Positions 31,789-43,910 of a stretch of 52,955 nt of DNA are shown one piece after another. The notes below the pieces were generated by a model that saw only the letters and a program-made list of their open reading frames with translations, ran no database searches and had not been told where the DNA came from. Location: NCBI GenBank assembly GCA_021014945.1, contig MU266527.1, positions 1 to 52,955 on the forward strand, given 5' to 3'. The position numbers and the translations under genes are program-made. Source of the stretch: Leucogyrophana mollusca. Its lineage: Eukaryota; Basidiomycota; Agaricomycetes; Boletales. Numbering within the stretch: the first letter of the stretch is position 1; the number at the start of each line of letters is the position of its first letter.

Positions 31789-33433
31789 CTAGTACAAAAC
31801 TGCCATCTCCGCAGAGACTATTGCCAACCCAGCAATGGTCATCACCGTCAAAGGAAGTAAATTCCAGAACGCAAACTCTCGCTGCGTGACCGTGACCCCC
31901 TTCTGCCCCAGAATGGTCTTCCACAGCAAGCCGGCTAGGCTGGCGGAGAAGGTGAAGCTCACTGCACCGATGTTACTTGCGACTGCGAGCGCGATCGCTG
32001 CAGCCCTGAAGGTGTGCGGTGGGAGATTGGCGGCGCGAGTGACCTGGGTAAGGAGGATGGTTGCCCCAATGTTCGTGCCCGAGAGGTTGCAAAGAATAAC
32101 TCCGAGGACGCCTATGAGCCAGATGGTGGGATGCATTTCACCATGAGAGGCGCGGGAGAGCCACTTTGCGAAAACTTCTATCCAACCTTGATGCGCGAGA
32201 GCCTCGATGAGGATGAATTGCGAGAATGCGAATGGGACGAGTGCGAAAGGGAGACGAGGTAGCGCGGTGAAAAATGTGGGGAAGTGATTCTTGAGGCGTT
32301 CAAGGACTTTATCGGAGGAGGATGGCTGGGGAGTGGGAGGGCGTGTGGGAGGTGACACAGCAGTGCCCTTTTCAACAAGAGTGTCGTCGGAAACGGGAAT
32401 ACTATCTTGTCGATCGCTTACCGGCTCAGTAGTTTGGTCCTCGTCGATAGGCGTCTTCTCATCTACAGACGGACTCGAATCCAGGGCTCGGCGTTTACGA
32501 ACGAATCTGTAGTGATCCCACGCAAAATCGAATATCAACTTGCCCACAGCGAATGGCAAGCTGATCATCCAGACGTCAATTCCGAAGAAACTGACAACCA
32601 GGCATAAGACGAGGGTGGAGCCAAGCATGATGCTCCCGACCCAGGCTCCGACAGGGTCCAGCAGTTGCTCGCGCGCATTAAGCTCTTTACTACTAGTAAG
32701 CTTGCGGGGAATGTGCTTGCGGTTGTGGAACTGTGCTCCGAGAGCCAGGAAGCATACGAAATTGCACATGAGGAAGGGGAGGATGGTGTACGCGGTGAAC
32801 GCTGCATTATTGACTCCGAACCCTTCACAAATGACAACCTACACGGTTGCACATGTTTTACACCCATCACAGAGAAAGGACCGGAGTATGACTACGTACA
32901 TTGGTGGGGTTTCCTACAAAGAGGACCATGCTCGCCGTGTTCGCAGCAGCAAACTCGGAAATGAGCCATGGGATAGGTTCGAGCTTCGCAACTTTTGTGT
33001 AGTAGACGAGAAAAGCAGTCCCAGAGAGGATGACGGGGTCGTTTCCGAGCATCACGGAGAGGAACGTGAGCATGACATAGAAGTAAAAATACAGTTTCCA
33101 TCCATTAGAGCCACCCTTGTTGCTGACCCAATAAGCAGCGGCCTTGAGGATTCCAGTGACGTCGAGCGTGATGGCCATGTAAGCGAGGGAGAAAAATAGT
33201 ATGAGGATATTGTAAGGCTTGACGCCTTCCGTCCCGACGATGCCCCCACGAATAACGGCGGGATTAAGACATTGTGCAGCCCAGAGGAGTGCGATGGCAA
33301 GGATGGGCGCAGTGGTGAGGTTGATGGGTATGTTAGGAATCGGGCGGCGTGTTGGAATGGACACAGGGTGTATCACGAAGATGATTGAGATAATAAAAAC
33401 GACGAGTGTCGCGATAGCATAACCGGAGATCAT
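31789..33433 (-). CDS. ArsB/NhaD-superfamily (citrate-transporter-like) permease
   Basis: Exons 33433-32900 and 32838-31789 with a 61-bp intron give 1584 nt, 527 aa. An in-frame start 28 codons upstream (33517) is possible; the downstream one is chosen because a membrane helix (ISGYAIATLVVFIISIIF) begins there. About ten hydrophobic helices occur in two halves. The first half carries MLGNDPVILSGTAFLVYYT and FAAANTASMVLFVGNPTNVV. The second carries VILCNLSGTNIGATILLTQV and AVASNIGAVSFTFSASLAGLL. The repeated GNPTN / SGTNIGA blocks near broken helices are typical of ion transporters of this superfamily (arsenite, dicarboxylate or Na+/H+). A charged cytosolic loop of about 75 residues, rich in Ser, Pro and Asp, joins the halves. 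The substrate cannot be read from sequence. Confidence 0.85.
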
Positions 33434-33517
33434 TGAACGTTCGTCACAAGCTAGGCGCCCAACCAGAAAGCGAGACCAGGGGGGATGAAGCAAAAATCCA
33501 AACTTTCCGGGTGTCAC

Positions 33518-35810
33518 GCTTTAAAGGCAAAAGCTGTTGGTGGACACAGGCACAGCCAGCGGTTATGGTGTTCTTTAGAGAAAACGTCACATCCCGGGTG
33601 AGAACTTGCGACTTTGGCGCCACACAGCGGAGTAACCAGATATGTACTTCAAAACGAGGTGTTCATTCACAGCGAGCTATTTCCATGCAAGACTCGCTTT
33701 CAACTCATGTACATACTCCGTACCGTGAAGCAACGTGTCAAGGAGCTGAAGAATACTGGGATAACTCTCTACCTCGTCCTAAGGTCCACAAACAGTCCCA
33801 CGCCCTGCGCACAGCAATCCGTGGGGCAGATCAGGCTAGATCAATTGTCAGCTGACCGGCTCACAAGATTTGAGGCGTCAACTGGGTTGCATAAAGCGAG
33901 GATTTCCTGTGAGCACTTTGGCACGGCTCGCTGCTTGGTCCGTTAGTAATGCACCGTGCAGAAGTACATGGGTTATAGCAGATTCACATACCTTAGCGAA
34001 ACCGGTGCAGCATCTTGCAGCATCCGGCCGTGGCTGCTACCCTCCCATACGTACTAGCGTTCCCCTCGGCCGACTGCTTAGCGTCAAATGTCAGTGTACC
34101 CTGTATATATCGATCTTCGACAATTCCAGTATCGCTCCGATCCGCAGGCCGTTGGGGAGTGAATGAGAAGCTCCTGGGCACAAGTCACAACCGCTGCTCG
34201 ATCGAGAAGCTAGGGAGTCACAAGTACATCCCTAAGTGTTCGATGAACACCAATACTGGAGTCAATGACCGGTTCGGGGTGATAAGTTATCTCGATGCTT
34301 GCGGAAATGACAAGAAAGACCTTCATTCGCGTGGCACAGCCCCGAATAGCCTCTAATGGACGTCGTAATTGGTGTGGGCGTGCAGGGGTGGAAGATTGCG
34401 CACAAGGCAGATCCCCCGTCAAGAAGTGATGACCGGCGCGAAATGACATTCACTCTTGAAGGAGACGGACTCACTTCTCGGCTGCCAGTGATGATACAGG
34501 ATTGCCCAGTCCTAACGGCATGGGAACGGGTGCCATTCCTTGCGCACAGGAGGAATAGCGCCCAAATCAGCGAAGCATCAACTGTCAACCCAGCACGAAA
34601 GTACAGGAAGTTGTACAACGGGAGTTCGGGACGAGATGATGTCGCGAGGCTGATCTCCCACTGGAAGGCGTCGGCTGGGCAGGGCTTGTTACTCTATATG
34701 AGACATCCTGTAAGGGTAGACTGATAAAGCGCCACACGTGCCAAACGTCTCGTGGACAAGTTCTTGCATACGTGCTTTCCTGGGACGTTAGCTCTCTTAT
34801 CAATGAGGACGACCAAGGAGCGTCATGTCACTCTAAGTGTGACAGCATGTGTGCGAGGATTGCCCGTTACCGCATCTGGAAAATGTGGACACACGGTTCA
34901 CGGAAGGTCTGATGGTTCGAAACATGTCAAACGCTTACTTTAAAGGACTGGAGGGCATAAATGCCAATAAAAGGCCAGTAGAACGAATGCGAAACCAATC
35001 GCGGAATGAACGAAACCATTGCCAAAGCAACGCGCCTGATTGGACGGTTATCGACGCCTTGTTGTTGGCGATAGGGGGCCCAAAAATACAACACGATGCG
35101 GTGCTGAATGCCCTCAACCACTAAAAGGGAGAAGTCACGTTAAATAAAACGCGTATGATGGGTGTTTTGAATAGATGTCTGTACGAAGCTTGAATTAATG
35201 AATGACGTGGAGGCTGGTCGTAAGCACGAACCTTTTGCTTCTCTTATTTTCGCGCATACCTCGGTCGAGGGAGCATCTATAATAGGGTAACAAATTGAAT
35301 GGCGGTGCGTATCATCGTCACAGTCGCGGTAGATGGCGTTAGGCTGTGCGAACTACTTCTCCTTCTAAGGCATGCAGGTTGTGCCCACCGGCGGCGAATC
35401 CGTGGACGCGGGAAGCAACACTCTCGCCGCAGAGGAAGCCCTCAACAATGGCTGTAAGTTGAGCAATAGCGGGCACGACAATGCGGACCCTCGACGAGTC
35501 TACAGCCAGCGCGGTGAGGAAATTTGTTTGCTGGCCGATAACACGCTAGTAAAAGCAACCTTGTGAGCTCAGTGGAGTCACGCTCGTAGTCCTCCCCTCG
35601 TAGCACGCTGGAGGTCATCTGGAAAAAGAAAACAAAAGCATTATATACCAGAGCTCCGGACGTGTTGGTTTGGCGACCACCACTAGCGAAAAAATTGACA
35701 TTGGTTGACTTCGTGAGCGACAGTGACACCAACACAAGGGCAATAGCAGTTTGCAGTATCGTACACGAACCGGCTGTCACAGGTGCCCTGCTCATCGAAA
35801 CCGGCGGGGG
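33518..35810. other. Long gene-poor stretch
   Basis: About 2.3 kb without a convincing gene. Frames at 33433-33855, 34356-34724 and 35121-34927 have no motifs or supporting splice partners. A minus-strand run at about 35500-35340 (VVPAIAQLTAIVEGFLCGES) is open and compositionally protein-like but isolated. It may be a remnant. Confidence 0.4.
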
Positions 35811-37386
35811 TCAATCCACCCAGCCACCCAGCTCAACCACAAAGCCGATCGCAACCTTGGTGAATTCGCGAATGAACTGTATTATGCATCGATAGCAGCA
35901 AACCAGTCAGGTCATCGCTCACGGAGTATGCGAAGAGTCGTACCTCAAATGAGAACTCCCCGTTCGCCAGATCTATTCGGTCTGCCTCAGTGTGTTCATA
36001 TGGATTGGCCTTGTCTGGGTGTTCCTCGGTAGCTGCGGCGACAGGAACGCCAATTTTGTCCCATGGCATATGGTCCGAACCGTGGCCTAGACTAGTAACG
36101 CAGGCATGTAGTCAATCAAGGGCTGAGATGTATATATAAAGAGCAGCCTACGGGAGTTCAATGCCTTGGATGGGTGCGGATGCATATTCAGATGCCACAG
36201 CCATCGTCCAATTTGTCAATGACGCATCAACGCCCGACGTGATGAAACTGATGGTCGGAGTCGTACCCTGGCGTACGAACGCAAGTGCGTCCTGTCGGCC
36301 AGAATATTATCGTCGGTCAGTATCCGTGGTGTCCTGCTGCCGCTAGAGACTTACAAGCTGGAACATTGCTTGCACCTGTTTATTCTGTGACTTGTATTCT
36401 TTGGCGACCTCTAGACTCCCTAGGAGGCCTGCTTCCTCGGCAGCGTACCAATGGAACTCGACAGGCCTCTCCGGCCTGAAACCCCCTTCTACCAGAGCCC
36501 TGAACGCCTCTATCAGTGCGACCGTGCCGGAGCCATCGTCGTCGGCGCCAGGCGAAGGCAGGAGGGGAAGGCGGTAGTTTGCTGAGTCCATGTGAGTGCC
36601 CAGAACGATGCGGGGAAGAGCGATGTTGCCATTGGAAACTGCTCGACCGTATGTGGGCTCAAACCTGGCTATAATGCTGGATTGAGGGAAAGGATGTGTG
36701 AAGGTCTCGAGGGAGAGGCGAACAGATGGGGGGGCAGTAGAGATTATCTACAGCCATCGCATTAACACGCGAGTCCAATCATAGGCAGCGAAAACCACCT
36801 TCAAAATCTGGTCGTAAACCCAGCGAGAACTTTTGACTCCGTGATTTGATAGGTAGTAGCGGTTGTAAAACGAGGTGAGGTTCCTGAGGTTCTCTTGCAT
36901 AGAGTCTATACTCAGATGCCCAATGATCTCGTGGACCTTCTCTTGATACTGGAGTTTCGGCCAGGCTGGACATATTATTCCGTGCATGAACTTGTCAAAG
37001 CAAGAACCACACTCACTAGCTTGCATACGAAGAAAGCTGTCGCCCTTCAAATCCTGGTGGTCTGTGAGGTCAACAAACTTCAGGCCTTCCCTTCTCAACC
37101 GCAACTTATCGCCCTCGGTCATCCAGGAGGCATCCCGCCCGAAGACCTGTAATAGGCGTGGCTCGTCTAACTTGGCAGCGTTGCTTGGATCGACCAGACG
37201 CATGACTTCAACCGGGTCATTGTGGATTTCGAGTAACTTCCCCAAATAAGCCTCGTCATACTGGTAATCTGATCGCAATGCGGGGGAATTCAAGACCACT
37301 TGAGCAGACCGGTCAAGATAACCTGCACAGGCCACGGGGATCAAGCGAGAGAGCAGGACGGTCGAAACGAGCGCGAGGGATTTCAT
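35811..37386 (-). CDS. Secreted leucine aminopeptidase, family M28
   Basis: Five exons (37386-36799, 36747-36355, 36291-36152, 36091-35944, 35876-35811) join to 1335 nt, 444 aa. A signal peptide is present (MKSLALVSTVLLSRLIPVAC). The two-zinc site of M28 enzymes is complete: His248 and Asp250 in LGTHMDS, Asp265 in PGADDDGSG, catalytic Glu300 and ligand Glu301 in WYAAEEAGLLGS, Asp328 in MFQLDALAF (formed across an intron), and His407 in YEHTEADRIDL. It removes N-terminal hydrophobic residues from peptides outside the cell. N-glycosylation sites occur in NLTSFYN and NWT. The C-terminal exon is only 66 nt. A TATAAAA box lies 38-44 bp upstream of the ATG. Confidence 0.93.
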
Positions 37387-37423
37387 TTCGTTTTCTGCAC
37401 AACGGATATGTGGGGCACTCGAC

Positions 37424-37430
37424 TTTTATA
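37424..37430 (-). promoter_or_regulatory. TATA box of the M28 aminopeptidase gene
   Basis: TATAAAA on the minus strand, 38-44 bases before the ATG at 37386. The short distance implies a very short leader. Fits a regulated, inducible secreted-enzyme promoter. Confidence 0.5.
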
Positions 37431-37439
37431 ACGCGCGAC

Positions 37440-38014
37440 GCGTACCTGCAGGAGCCCACACAATTCCCGAAAGCATGTGCTACACTTAAGTCTGTCCCTG
37501 TCCATGCCACACCCTGTCGTGACTCGTCCGGAGCTTTTCATTTCTCACGTCTTGCTGGTGGGGCAGAAGGACGGGAACGGGGCCGGCGGGGAATTATGGG
37601 GAAGGCTTGGGATCGCGATTACGATCGGGAAGGGCATAGCAAACATACCAATGCATATGTATGTAGGACGTCAGTGAGTGCTCCGTTGCTGCAGTGAGCC
37701 TGACTCGGGGATGGAGAGATGCTGCGGAACTTTTCAAAGTTTAAGTTGTTTCAGAGATCACCCGGCACTCGGCTATCAGTTATATCCACTTACCCGGACG
37801 ACGTCTGGCACCCCCCGTCCTTCTGCCCCGTTAACTTACAGTTACGACAAAGCCTGCAGTCTCTCGCTGGTGGAAACAGAAGAAAACTTATCGGGGGAAC
37901 TGGTAAATCAGGTACATTACAGCCTTGTCGATCGCGACGCTCTACGGTGGACTCCGGTATTCTTACCGACTGCCAACGCTTGCTCGCATTCGTTTTTTGC
38001 TTGAGTAGCTGAGC
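37440..38014. other. Intergenic between divergent aminopeptidase and ECH1 genes
   Basis: Shared upstream region of two divergently transcribed genes. Short frames without motifs. No repeat noted. Confidence 0.4.
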
Positions 38015-39185
38015 ATGGGTCGACATGTAAAGGTCTCGTCGCCGTCACCGCATGTTCGCCACGTGGAACTAGAAAGGTGGGTCCCGATTTCGGCGTTCTA
38101 ACCAGGTGCTGATAAATCAACGCAGGCAGCCCGTGAACGCCTTCACCGAAGAGTGAGATTCCGTCCAGCCCATTTCGTCAGCGTCCGTACCTCCTAAACA
38201 TTCTCAGGTTTTGGATGGAATACGCCCAGACGTTCGACGACCTATCCAAACTGACAGACGACGTTCGCGTAATTGTGCTCTCGTCTGCATTGCCAAAGAT
38301 ATTCACAGCTGGAATCGACTGTGTGTTACCATCTCTTTCTCAATCAATTTACCTCTACTGATCTAGCTTGAGCAAGTCCAAGGGCTCAAGAGATCTGAAG
38401 ATGACCTCGATCCAGCCAGGCGCGCCATCGGACTGCGAGACCACATCTTGCATTTCCAGCATGCCATATCGGCCCCGGAACGCTGCCCAGTTCCCGTTAT
38501 TGCTGCTGTGCACGGCGCGGTCATTGGGTTGGGCGTTGACATAATTTCAGCTTGCGACATCCGATATGCTGCACAGGGAACCAGATTCTCCGTCAAAGTA
38601 CGTTGCTCACCTTAGCGCTAGATTTTCATAGCATAGTATTGCTTAAGCTGCGGTGCTACAGGAAGTCGACCTCGGGTTAGCCGCTGACATAGGAACTCTT
38701 GCCCGGCTTCCAAAAATTGCGGGAAACCAGTCTCTCGTGCGGGAATTTTCGTATACGGGGCGCCCCTTCTTGAGTGATGAGGCGGAGAAGCTGGGTTTAA
38801 TTTCGAGAGTAGTTGAAGGCGGAAGGGATGCTGTAGTTCAAGCCGCTCTCCAACTTGCGAAAGAGATCGCATTGAAAAGCCCAGTGGCCGTCGCTGGGAC
38901 AAAGCAGCTCTTACTCCATGCTAGGGACCACAGGTACGCAAATTGAACATGCGTGACGCGGTGCTCTGCTAACGACCATGTAGTGTCGATCAGAATCTGG
39001 AGTACACTGCGACATGGAATGCGGCCATGCTTCAAGCCGAGGTCGGCGCTCCATTTGATCCTTGTGTCTATTCTTGTTCATTGAGTTTTATTCAGGACCT
39101 CAAACAGGCGGTACAAGCTGGTGTCACAAAGGCGAAGGGGCCGCCGGCGTTCCGATCACTGCGGCCCGCTCGGAGCAAGCTTTAA
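38015..39185 (+). CDS. ECH1: Delta3,5-delta2,4-dienoyl-CoA isomerase, peroxisomal
   Basis: Seven exons (38015-38076, 38126-38152, 38208-38322, 38367-38597, 38662-38933, 38984-39041, 39096-39185) join to 855 nt, 284 aa; introns are 44-64 bp. The enzyme shifts double bonds of dienoyl-CoA during beta-oxidation of unsaturated fatty acids. It belongs to the crotonase fold: VELERQPVNAF, KIFTAGID and AAVHGAVIGLGVDIISACDI. All three acidic residues known from the rat enzyme are at the right spacing: Asp126 (GVDII), Glu146 and Asp154 (EVDLGLAADIGTLARLPK). The C-terminus is ARSKL, a canonical PTS1 signal for peroxisomal import, and it is produced only after the last intron is spliced. Confidence 0.93.
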
Positions 39186-39579
39186 TACGCATCCTGCATG
39201 TTATATATTCCTTTCTTTTCCGTGATTTCACTAGCGGGCCATTTCTATATTTTGCATCCCGCTGGCTGCGGTAGCGCCTAGACACTCATTGGCCGTCCCA
39301 ATAACCAATCCCCCACGCACCGGCGGGGACACTCAGAATGGAACTAGTTGACTCAGCATAGACCTGTTCTTGCACACCCCAGTGAGCATGGTTGGCGAGA
39401 TAATGTTCGGGGCAACCAACAGCTACGAGACTTCACAAAAAGCAATAGAAAGGAAGAAAATGATATTGACGTCGATACGAAATACATTGAACGTGTTTAT
39501 GGCATAGATATACAGCTGTCATTGAGATCCTGCTATCATTTTGCTTCGTCAACGTACAATTGCCCTCTGGCAATCCAGC
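39186..39579. other. 3' spacer between convergent ECH1 and ALDH genes
   Basis: Holds the ends of two convergent transcripts. No ORF with a motif. Confidence 0.4.
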
Positions 39580-41572
39580 TCAGACCGTGTGGCCAAGGTT
39601 GACGTGAACAGCCTTGACTGCGGTGTAGCTGTGAAATGTACATTGAATTGGTATATGAGAAATAAACTTAAGTTAGGACTCACTTGTGCAAAGCATACTC
39701 GCCAAGCTCACGACCAATTCCACTCTGCTTGAACCCACCGAATGGCACGTTCGAGTGGAGCTGGTTGACACAGTTGATCCACGCAGTACCAGCCTTCAGC
39801 CTATGTGCCGTGGTGATCGCGCGGTTGAGGTTCTGCGTAAAGATCGCGGCCGCGAGCCCGTACACGGTGTCGTTGGCCTGACGGATGACGTCATCCTCGT
39901 CCTCGAACTTGATCACGACACCGACGGGGCCGAATATCTCTTCTTGGACGATCTTCATCGACGGGTCGACGTTGGTGAAGATGGTGGGCTTGATAAAGTA
40001 GCCCTCGGTACCATGGCGCTCGCCACCAACGTGGCAGGTCGCGCCTTGCTCTTTGCCGGACTTGATGTACTCCATGATACGCTGTGGCGAGCATGGTTAT
40101 GCCATGGCTGAGTAAATTAGGGGCGAGAGCTCACGTTGTATTGGATTTCTGATACCTGAGGACCCTGGAAGGTCTCTGGCGAGAACGGGTCGCCAACCTT
40201 GAGTGAGAGGGTCTTCTCAGTAAAGCGCTTGAGGAACTCGTCGTAGATCCCAGCCTGAACAAAGATACGAGTGCCAGCACAGCATGTCTGGCCGTGATTC
40301 CAGCTGAGAACGACACTCAGATATGCGTAAGCTGGGGGGCGTCGAGAAGGACCCACAAGACACCGAAAGCAGCCCAGTCAACGGCCTGCTTAATATCTGC
40401 ATCATCGAAGATGATGTTTGGGCTCTTGCCGCCAAGCTCAAGGGTAACGTTCTTCAAATTGCTCTTCGAAGCAGCCTCCATGATCTTACGACCGACCAAG
40501 GTACTACCTGTGAAAGCAACCTTCTCGATCTCCATGTGAGTTGATATGGCGTTACCAACGGTATTTCCATAGCCAGTGAGAATGTTTACAACGCCTGGGG
40601 GGAAGCCGGCCTCGTGGATGAGGTGCGCCATGCGGATGGCAGTTAGGGGAGTGAATTCGGAAGGCTTGAGGACGATCGCGTTTCCGGTCGCCAAAGCAGG
40701 GCCGAGTTTCCAGGCCATCATGAGCACTAGGAGTGGGTGAGCTCGATAGCTAAACAACATTCTACGGCATTAACATACATGGGAAGTTCCACGGAATGAT
40801 TTGGCCCTAATGACATGTGAGGGCAGATAAAGTATGAATGTCGTGAAGTACTGACAACAACACCGATTGGCTCGTGACGGGTGTAAGTAAGCTTGGCTTC
40901 GGTGGTCTGTAATTGCACGGTTTGAAAGATGTTTTAGGTAAAAGTCACAGGAAATCGTACCTCGACTACTTGACCAGTGACTTTGTCTGCCCACCCAGCG
41001 TAGTATCGAATACAATCGATGGAGCCGGCAACGTCTGCATTCCTTGCCCAGGAGAATGTCTTGCCTGCGTCAAAGAGTTATCACAGCTCGACAGCACGAT
41101 AACACAAGGGACTGCAACATACCGTTATCGAGGGCTTCAAGTGCAGCCAGCTCATCGGCGTGATCTTGCATGAGGTTGGCAAGCTTGCCCATGAGGGTGC
41201 TACGTTTGGCACCGGGGGCGTTAAGCCCCCACACTGTATCGAAAGCCTTCTGAGCGGCCACAACAGCGGTGTCGACATCCTTGGGGGTTGCCTCAGAGAT
41301 CTTTGTGATCACCTTCCCGTTGGCTAATCGCACATCAGATCGGTGGTTCCTGAATAGAATCCTGAATGATGTACGCACTTGGGTTGATCACACTGACGCG
41401 CGTTGCGATGTTAAAGTCAGCACCGTTATGATATAGATAGGAGCCGATCTTACTCGATCGTGGTGTTGTCAGCGCCATCAAGGAACTGGCCGTTGATGTA
41501 GATACCGGTACTGAACGATACCTGGCCCTTGTAAGCGGCCGAGTTGAAATCGTAGGAGAAAGTGGAAGGCAT
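39580..41572 (-). CDS. NAD(P)+-dependent aldehyde dehydrogenase
   Basis: Ten exons join to 1503 nt, 500 aa. They include a 14-nt micro-exon (41392-41379) that completes IDVINPTNGK. The others end near 41454, 41123, 40961, 40856, 40779, 40357, 40135, 39684 and 39580 (one boundary near 41064 is uncertain by a base). It oxidises aldehydes to acids. The cofactor and active-site blocks are complete: [28 protein letters not shown], general base Glu269 in [11 protein letters not shown], catalytic Cys303 in [10 protein letters not shown], and [33 protein letters not shown] and [12 protein letters not shown] form the oligomerisation end. No targeting presequence is evident, so it is probably cytosolic. 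It has the length typical of ALDH1/2-class enzymes. Confidence 0.94.
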
Positions 41573-41613
41573 GATGTGCTGGGGGTCGACAAGGACTGTG
41601 ACGTCCCACAGGG

Positions 41614-41621
41614 TATATATA
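41614..41621 (-). promoter_or_regulatory. TATA box of the ALDH gene
   Basis: TATATATA, 42-49 bases before the ATG at 41572. Position fits a core promoter with a very short leader. Confidence 0.5.
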
Positions 41622-41629
41622 CGGAGCGG

Positions 41630-42296
41630 AGTACCGTGGAATGAATTACTAAGGCACCACGTCAGGTGGACGAGAAAAGTAACGAAGTCGGATGATCTGT
41701 CTTACCCCTAGAGCCATACGCTTGCACTTTCGCTCCTCCGTTCTCCCTCGTACTTCCGACACTATGCCATTGCGAGTAGCTACCCGATGATCTGAATTAA
41801 CTTCTTATCCGCGCGATATGCCAGAATCAGAATGCGAAACTGGCGCCGCCGCGCAGGTCACCACGGCTTGGTTCATGTTTGCTGCTGGGCAAGATGCCGT
41901 TTCTCTGCCTGCAACTCAACTGCCACAACTGACAATTGGACTCCGAGTCGACTTGGAGTCGACCATAACATTAACGTGTCGGGAATTGCCGTCGATCGTG
42001 CCAGCTCCTCAGGACCTCGTCAGGACCCCAGTTACTTGTGGCTCACTCTGGTCAGACTGGTCCGTGGTCCGATGCATATCGATCCAATCTGATTTTCATG
42101 CATCACGACGCCGACACGGTCACGGGGGTTACAAGATTCCAGAGAGGAGCCGCCTTAGAATACCGGACCCTACGATTCATCATTGTGGTCCGCGGCATCC
42201 CCGATAGCGGCGAGCACCGTCGCAATCGACGCAAAACGATAGCGATACAACAATAGAGCGCCTGCTGCTCCTCCATCGAGTTCTCAGGGTTTTTTT
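41630..42296. other. Upstream of ALDH, nothing recognised
   Basis: No coding motif on either strand. An eight-to-nine base T-run at about 42289-42297 separates it from the kinase-like relic. Confidence 0.4.
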
Positions 42297-42730
42297 TTGG
42301 GTTCTTATACATTGAAGTATTTCATGGACGAGGCGTTGCACGCTGGCTGGTATATGTTGTTCACGAAGGTACTTAGCATTCACGATCATTGCGCCTCGCA
42401 GCGCACCGACTCATATCGGCGCTTTCGTGATCATTGTTTGCTCGTTTCGGATTCTCAACAGCTGGTGCAGGCCGCCATTGCCTTAATCGATGGGTTACAC
42501 GACGACCTTCACGTCGCCAACCTCTTTGTACGAGACGATGGGGGTCCAAGGTGACACGGCGACGACAAACTCGTGCTGCCTGACTTTGATTGGGCTGGTC
42601 AGATTCATTAACCCTATTATTCCATGCACGTCAACCGCCAGGATCTCCTTCGCCTCGATGGCGTGCGGGATGGGGGAGATTTGATGGATCACGACAACGA
42701 GATGCTGAGGTATTTCTTTCGCCTAGCACT
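42297..42730 (+). pseudogene. Protein-kinase-like fold relic
   Basis: The frame beginning MDEALHAGWYML runs to LVQAAIALIDGLHDDLHVANLFVRDDG and then hits a stop. After a short shift it continues KLVLPDFDWAGQIH, then SMHVNRQDLLRLDGVRDGG and DHDNEMLRYFF. HxDLHxxNLF and DFDWAG are the catalytic-loop and metal-binding blocks of a kinase-like family that is expanded in basidiomycetes. The N-lobe is absent and there are at least two stops, so this is a decayed fragment. Confidence 0.6.
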
Positions 42731-42739
42731 CCGATGCCA

Positions 42740-43907
42740 ATACAGTTACTCACGGCCTTGGTATGATAATTGATTGCAGGACGTTACATCATGACCCAGT
42801 ATGTCAGCGGTATCGTGCAGTCGACTTGAAGGTCGGGAAGATCACGGCAGACTGTACATTATCCGAAGGTGCATTCAGGATTCGTCACCCCAAGCGTCCT
42901 GCCACAAACGAGCAAACCAGTGACTTGGTTCTGTGGTGTCCCGTTCTTCGCTAACCAGCTTTGAAGCAAGTATAAGGTGATCATGGAGGTTGTCCGACTT
43001 GGTGGTCGTGGTCGTGGTCGTGGTCATTGGCATTTTCCCGAAGGCACGCCACGACCTCGTTGATTCCCGTGGAACATAGTTTCCGGGATTTTAACTCAAC
43101 ATCATGTTGCGTATTCGTTCACCTCTTTGGTTACCTTTTGCTATGGCGGAAACTCACAAACACTGGTTCTTTTATGCCGATAACCCAATAATGTCACCCA
43201 GGCCCGTCCCGTTCGGCTATGATCAAAATGATATCATTTTGAGGATCTCGAGCCCGCACTAATGAGTCGACTCGGGGAGATTGGCAGCAAGGTCGCCCAT
43301 TTTATCTTTCGGGAGGTGCGTGTTGGTGCGTGTCCTCGACCAGTTATCGTAGTATGAGGGTAATGTTGCCGCCGTATCGCTCAAGGAACCACCGGATGCC
43401 TCGGTAGCGGTGAGTGCACCACTGGACGCCTGTGCCTGTGGTTATGGCGCATAACTTGTCTTTTCATGAGCAGTCATTCTTTGGCGCGCGATCTCCACTG
43501 GCTTAGAATCCGAGCTGGTGCGTTTGCCTTAGAAAGGGCCATCCCAATGTACCGCTTTGGTTTCCGAGAAGCATCAACCCTATCAGCATGATATGTTCGA
43601 GAAGGCAACAAGATCTTCTCTCGGATTCATTCCCGATCTAGGTAAGTACATAAGGCACCCGGAAATGGTGATACAGCGGAAGAGCTGTACCGGACTCGGC
43701 GGGCAAGTAGAGACGGTATGGCCTGGACGTTGATGCAAAACATCCCGTTCTTTCAGAAGACTCTTGACCTCTCGATAGTCACTGCGCCAAACGCTCTTCC
43801 GCGGAGATGTTCTTATGCGAGTAATTGACCAGGGGGACGCAGTTCATTCCCATATATTGAACATCTCGAAGTAAAAGTGATATTCGGAAGTTGGTTGGCG
43901 CTATTTG
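42740..43907. other. Intergenic, with a short GGTCGT repeat
   Basis: Contains GGTCGTGGTCGTGGTCGTGG at about 43003-43022, a hexanucleotide microsatellite. No ORFs of note in about 1.1 kb. Confidence 0.4.
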
Positions 43908-43910
43908 ATA

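Noticed and set aside
32540..33199. 219-codon plus-strand ORF
   Set aside because: Overlaps both exons and the intron of the minus-strand ArsB/NhaD-type transporter; no own motif.
32970..34925. B-box-like GGTTCGA words as tRNA candidates
   Set aside because: No matching A box, acceptor stem or cloverleaf around any of them.
33900..35160. Possible membrane protein remnants in the long gene-poor stretch
   Set aside because: Hydrophobic runs occur in several frames at once; no family recognised and no start or splice support.
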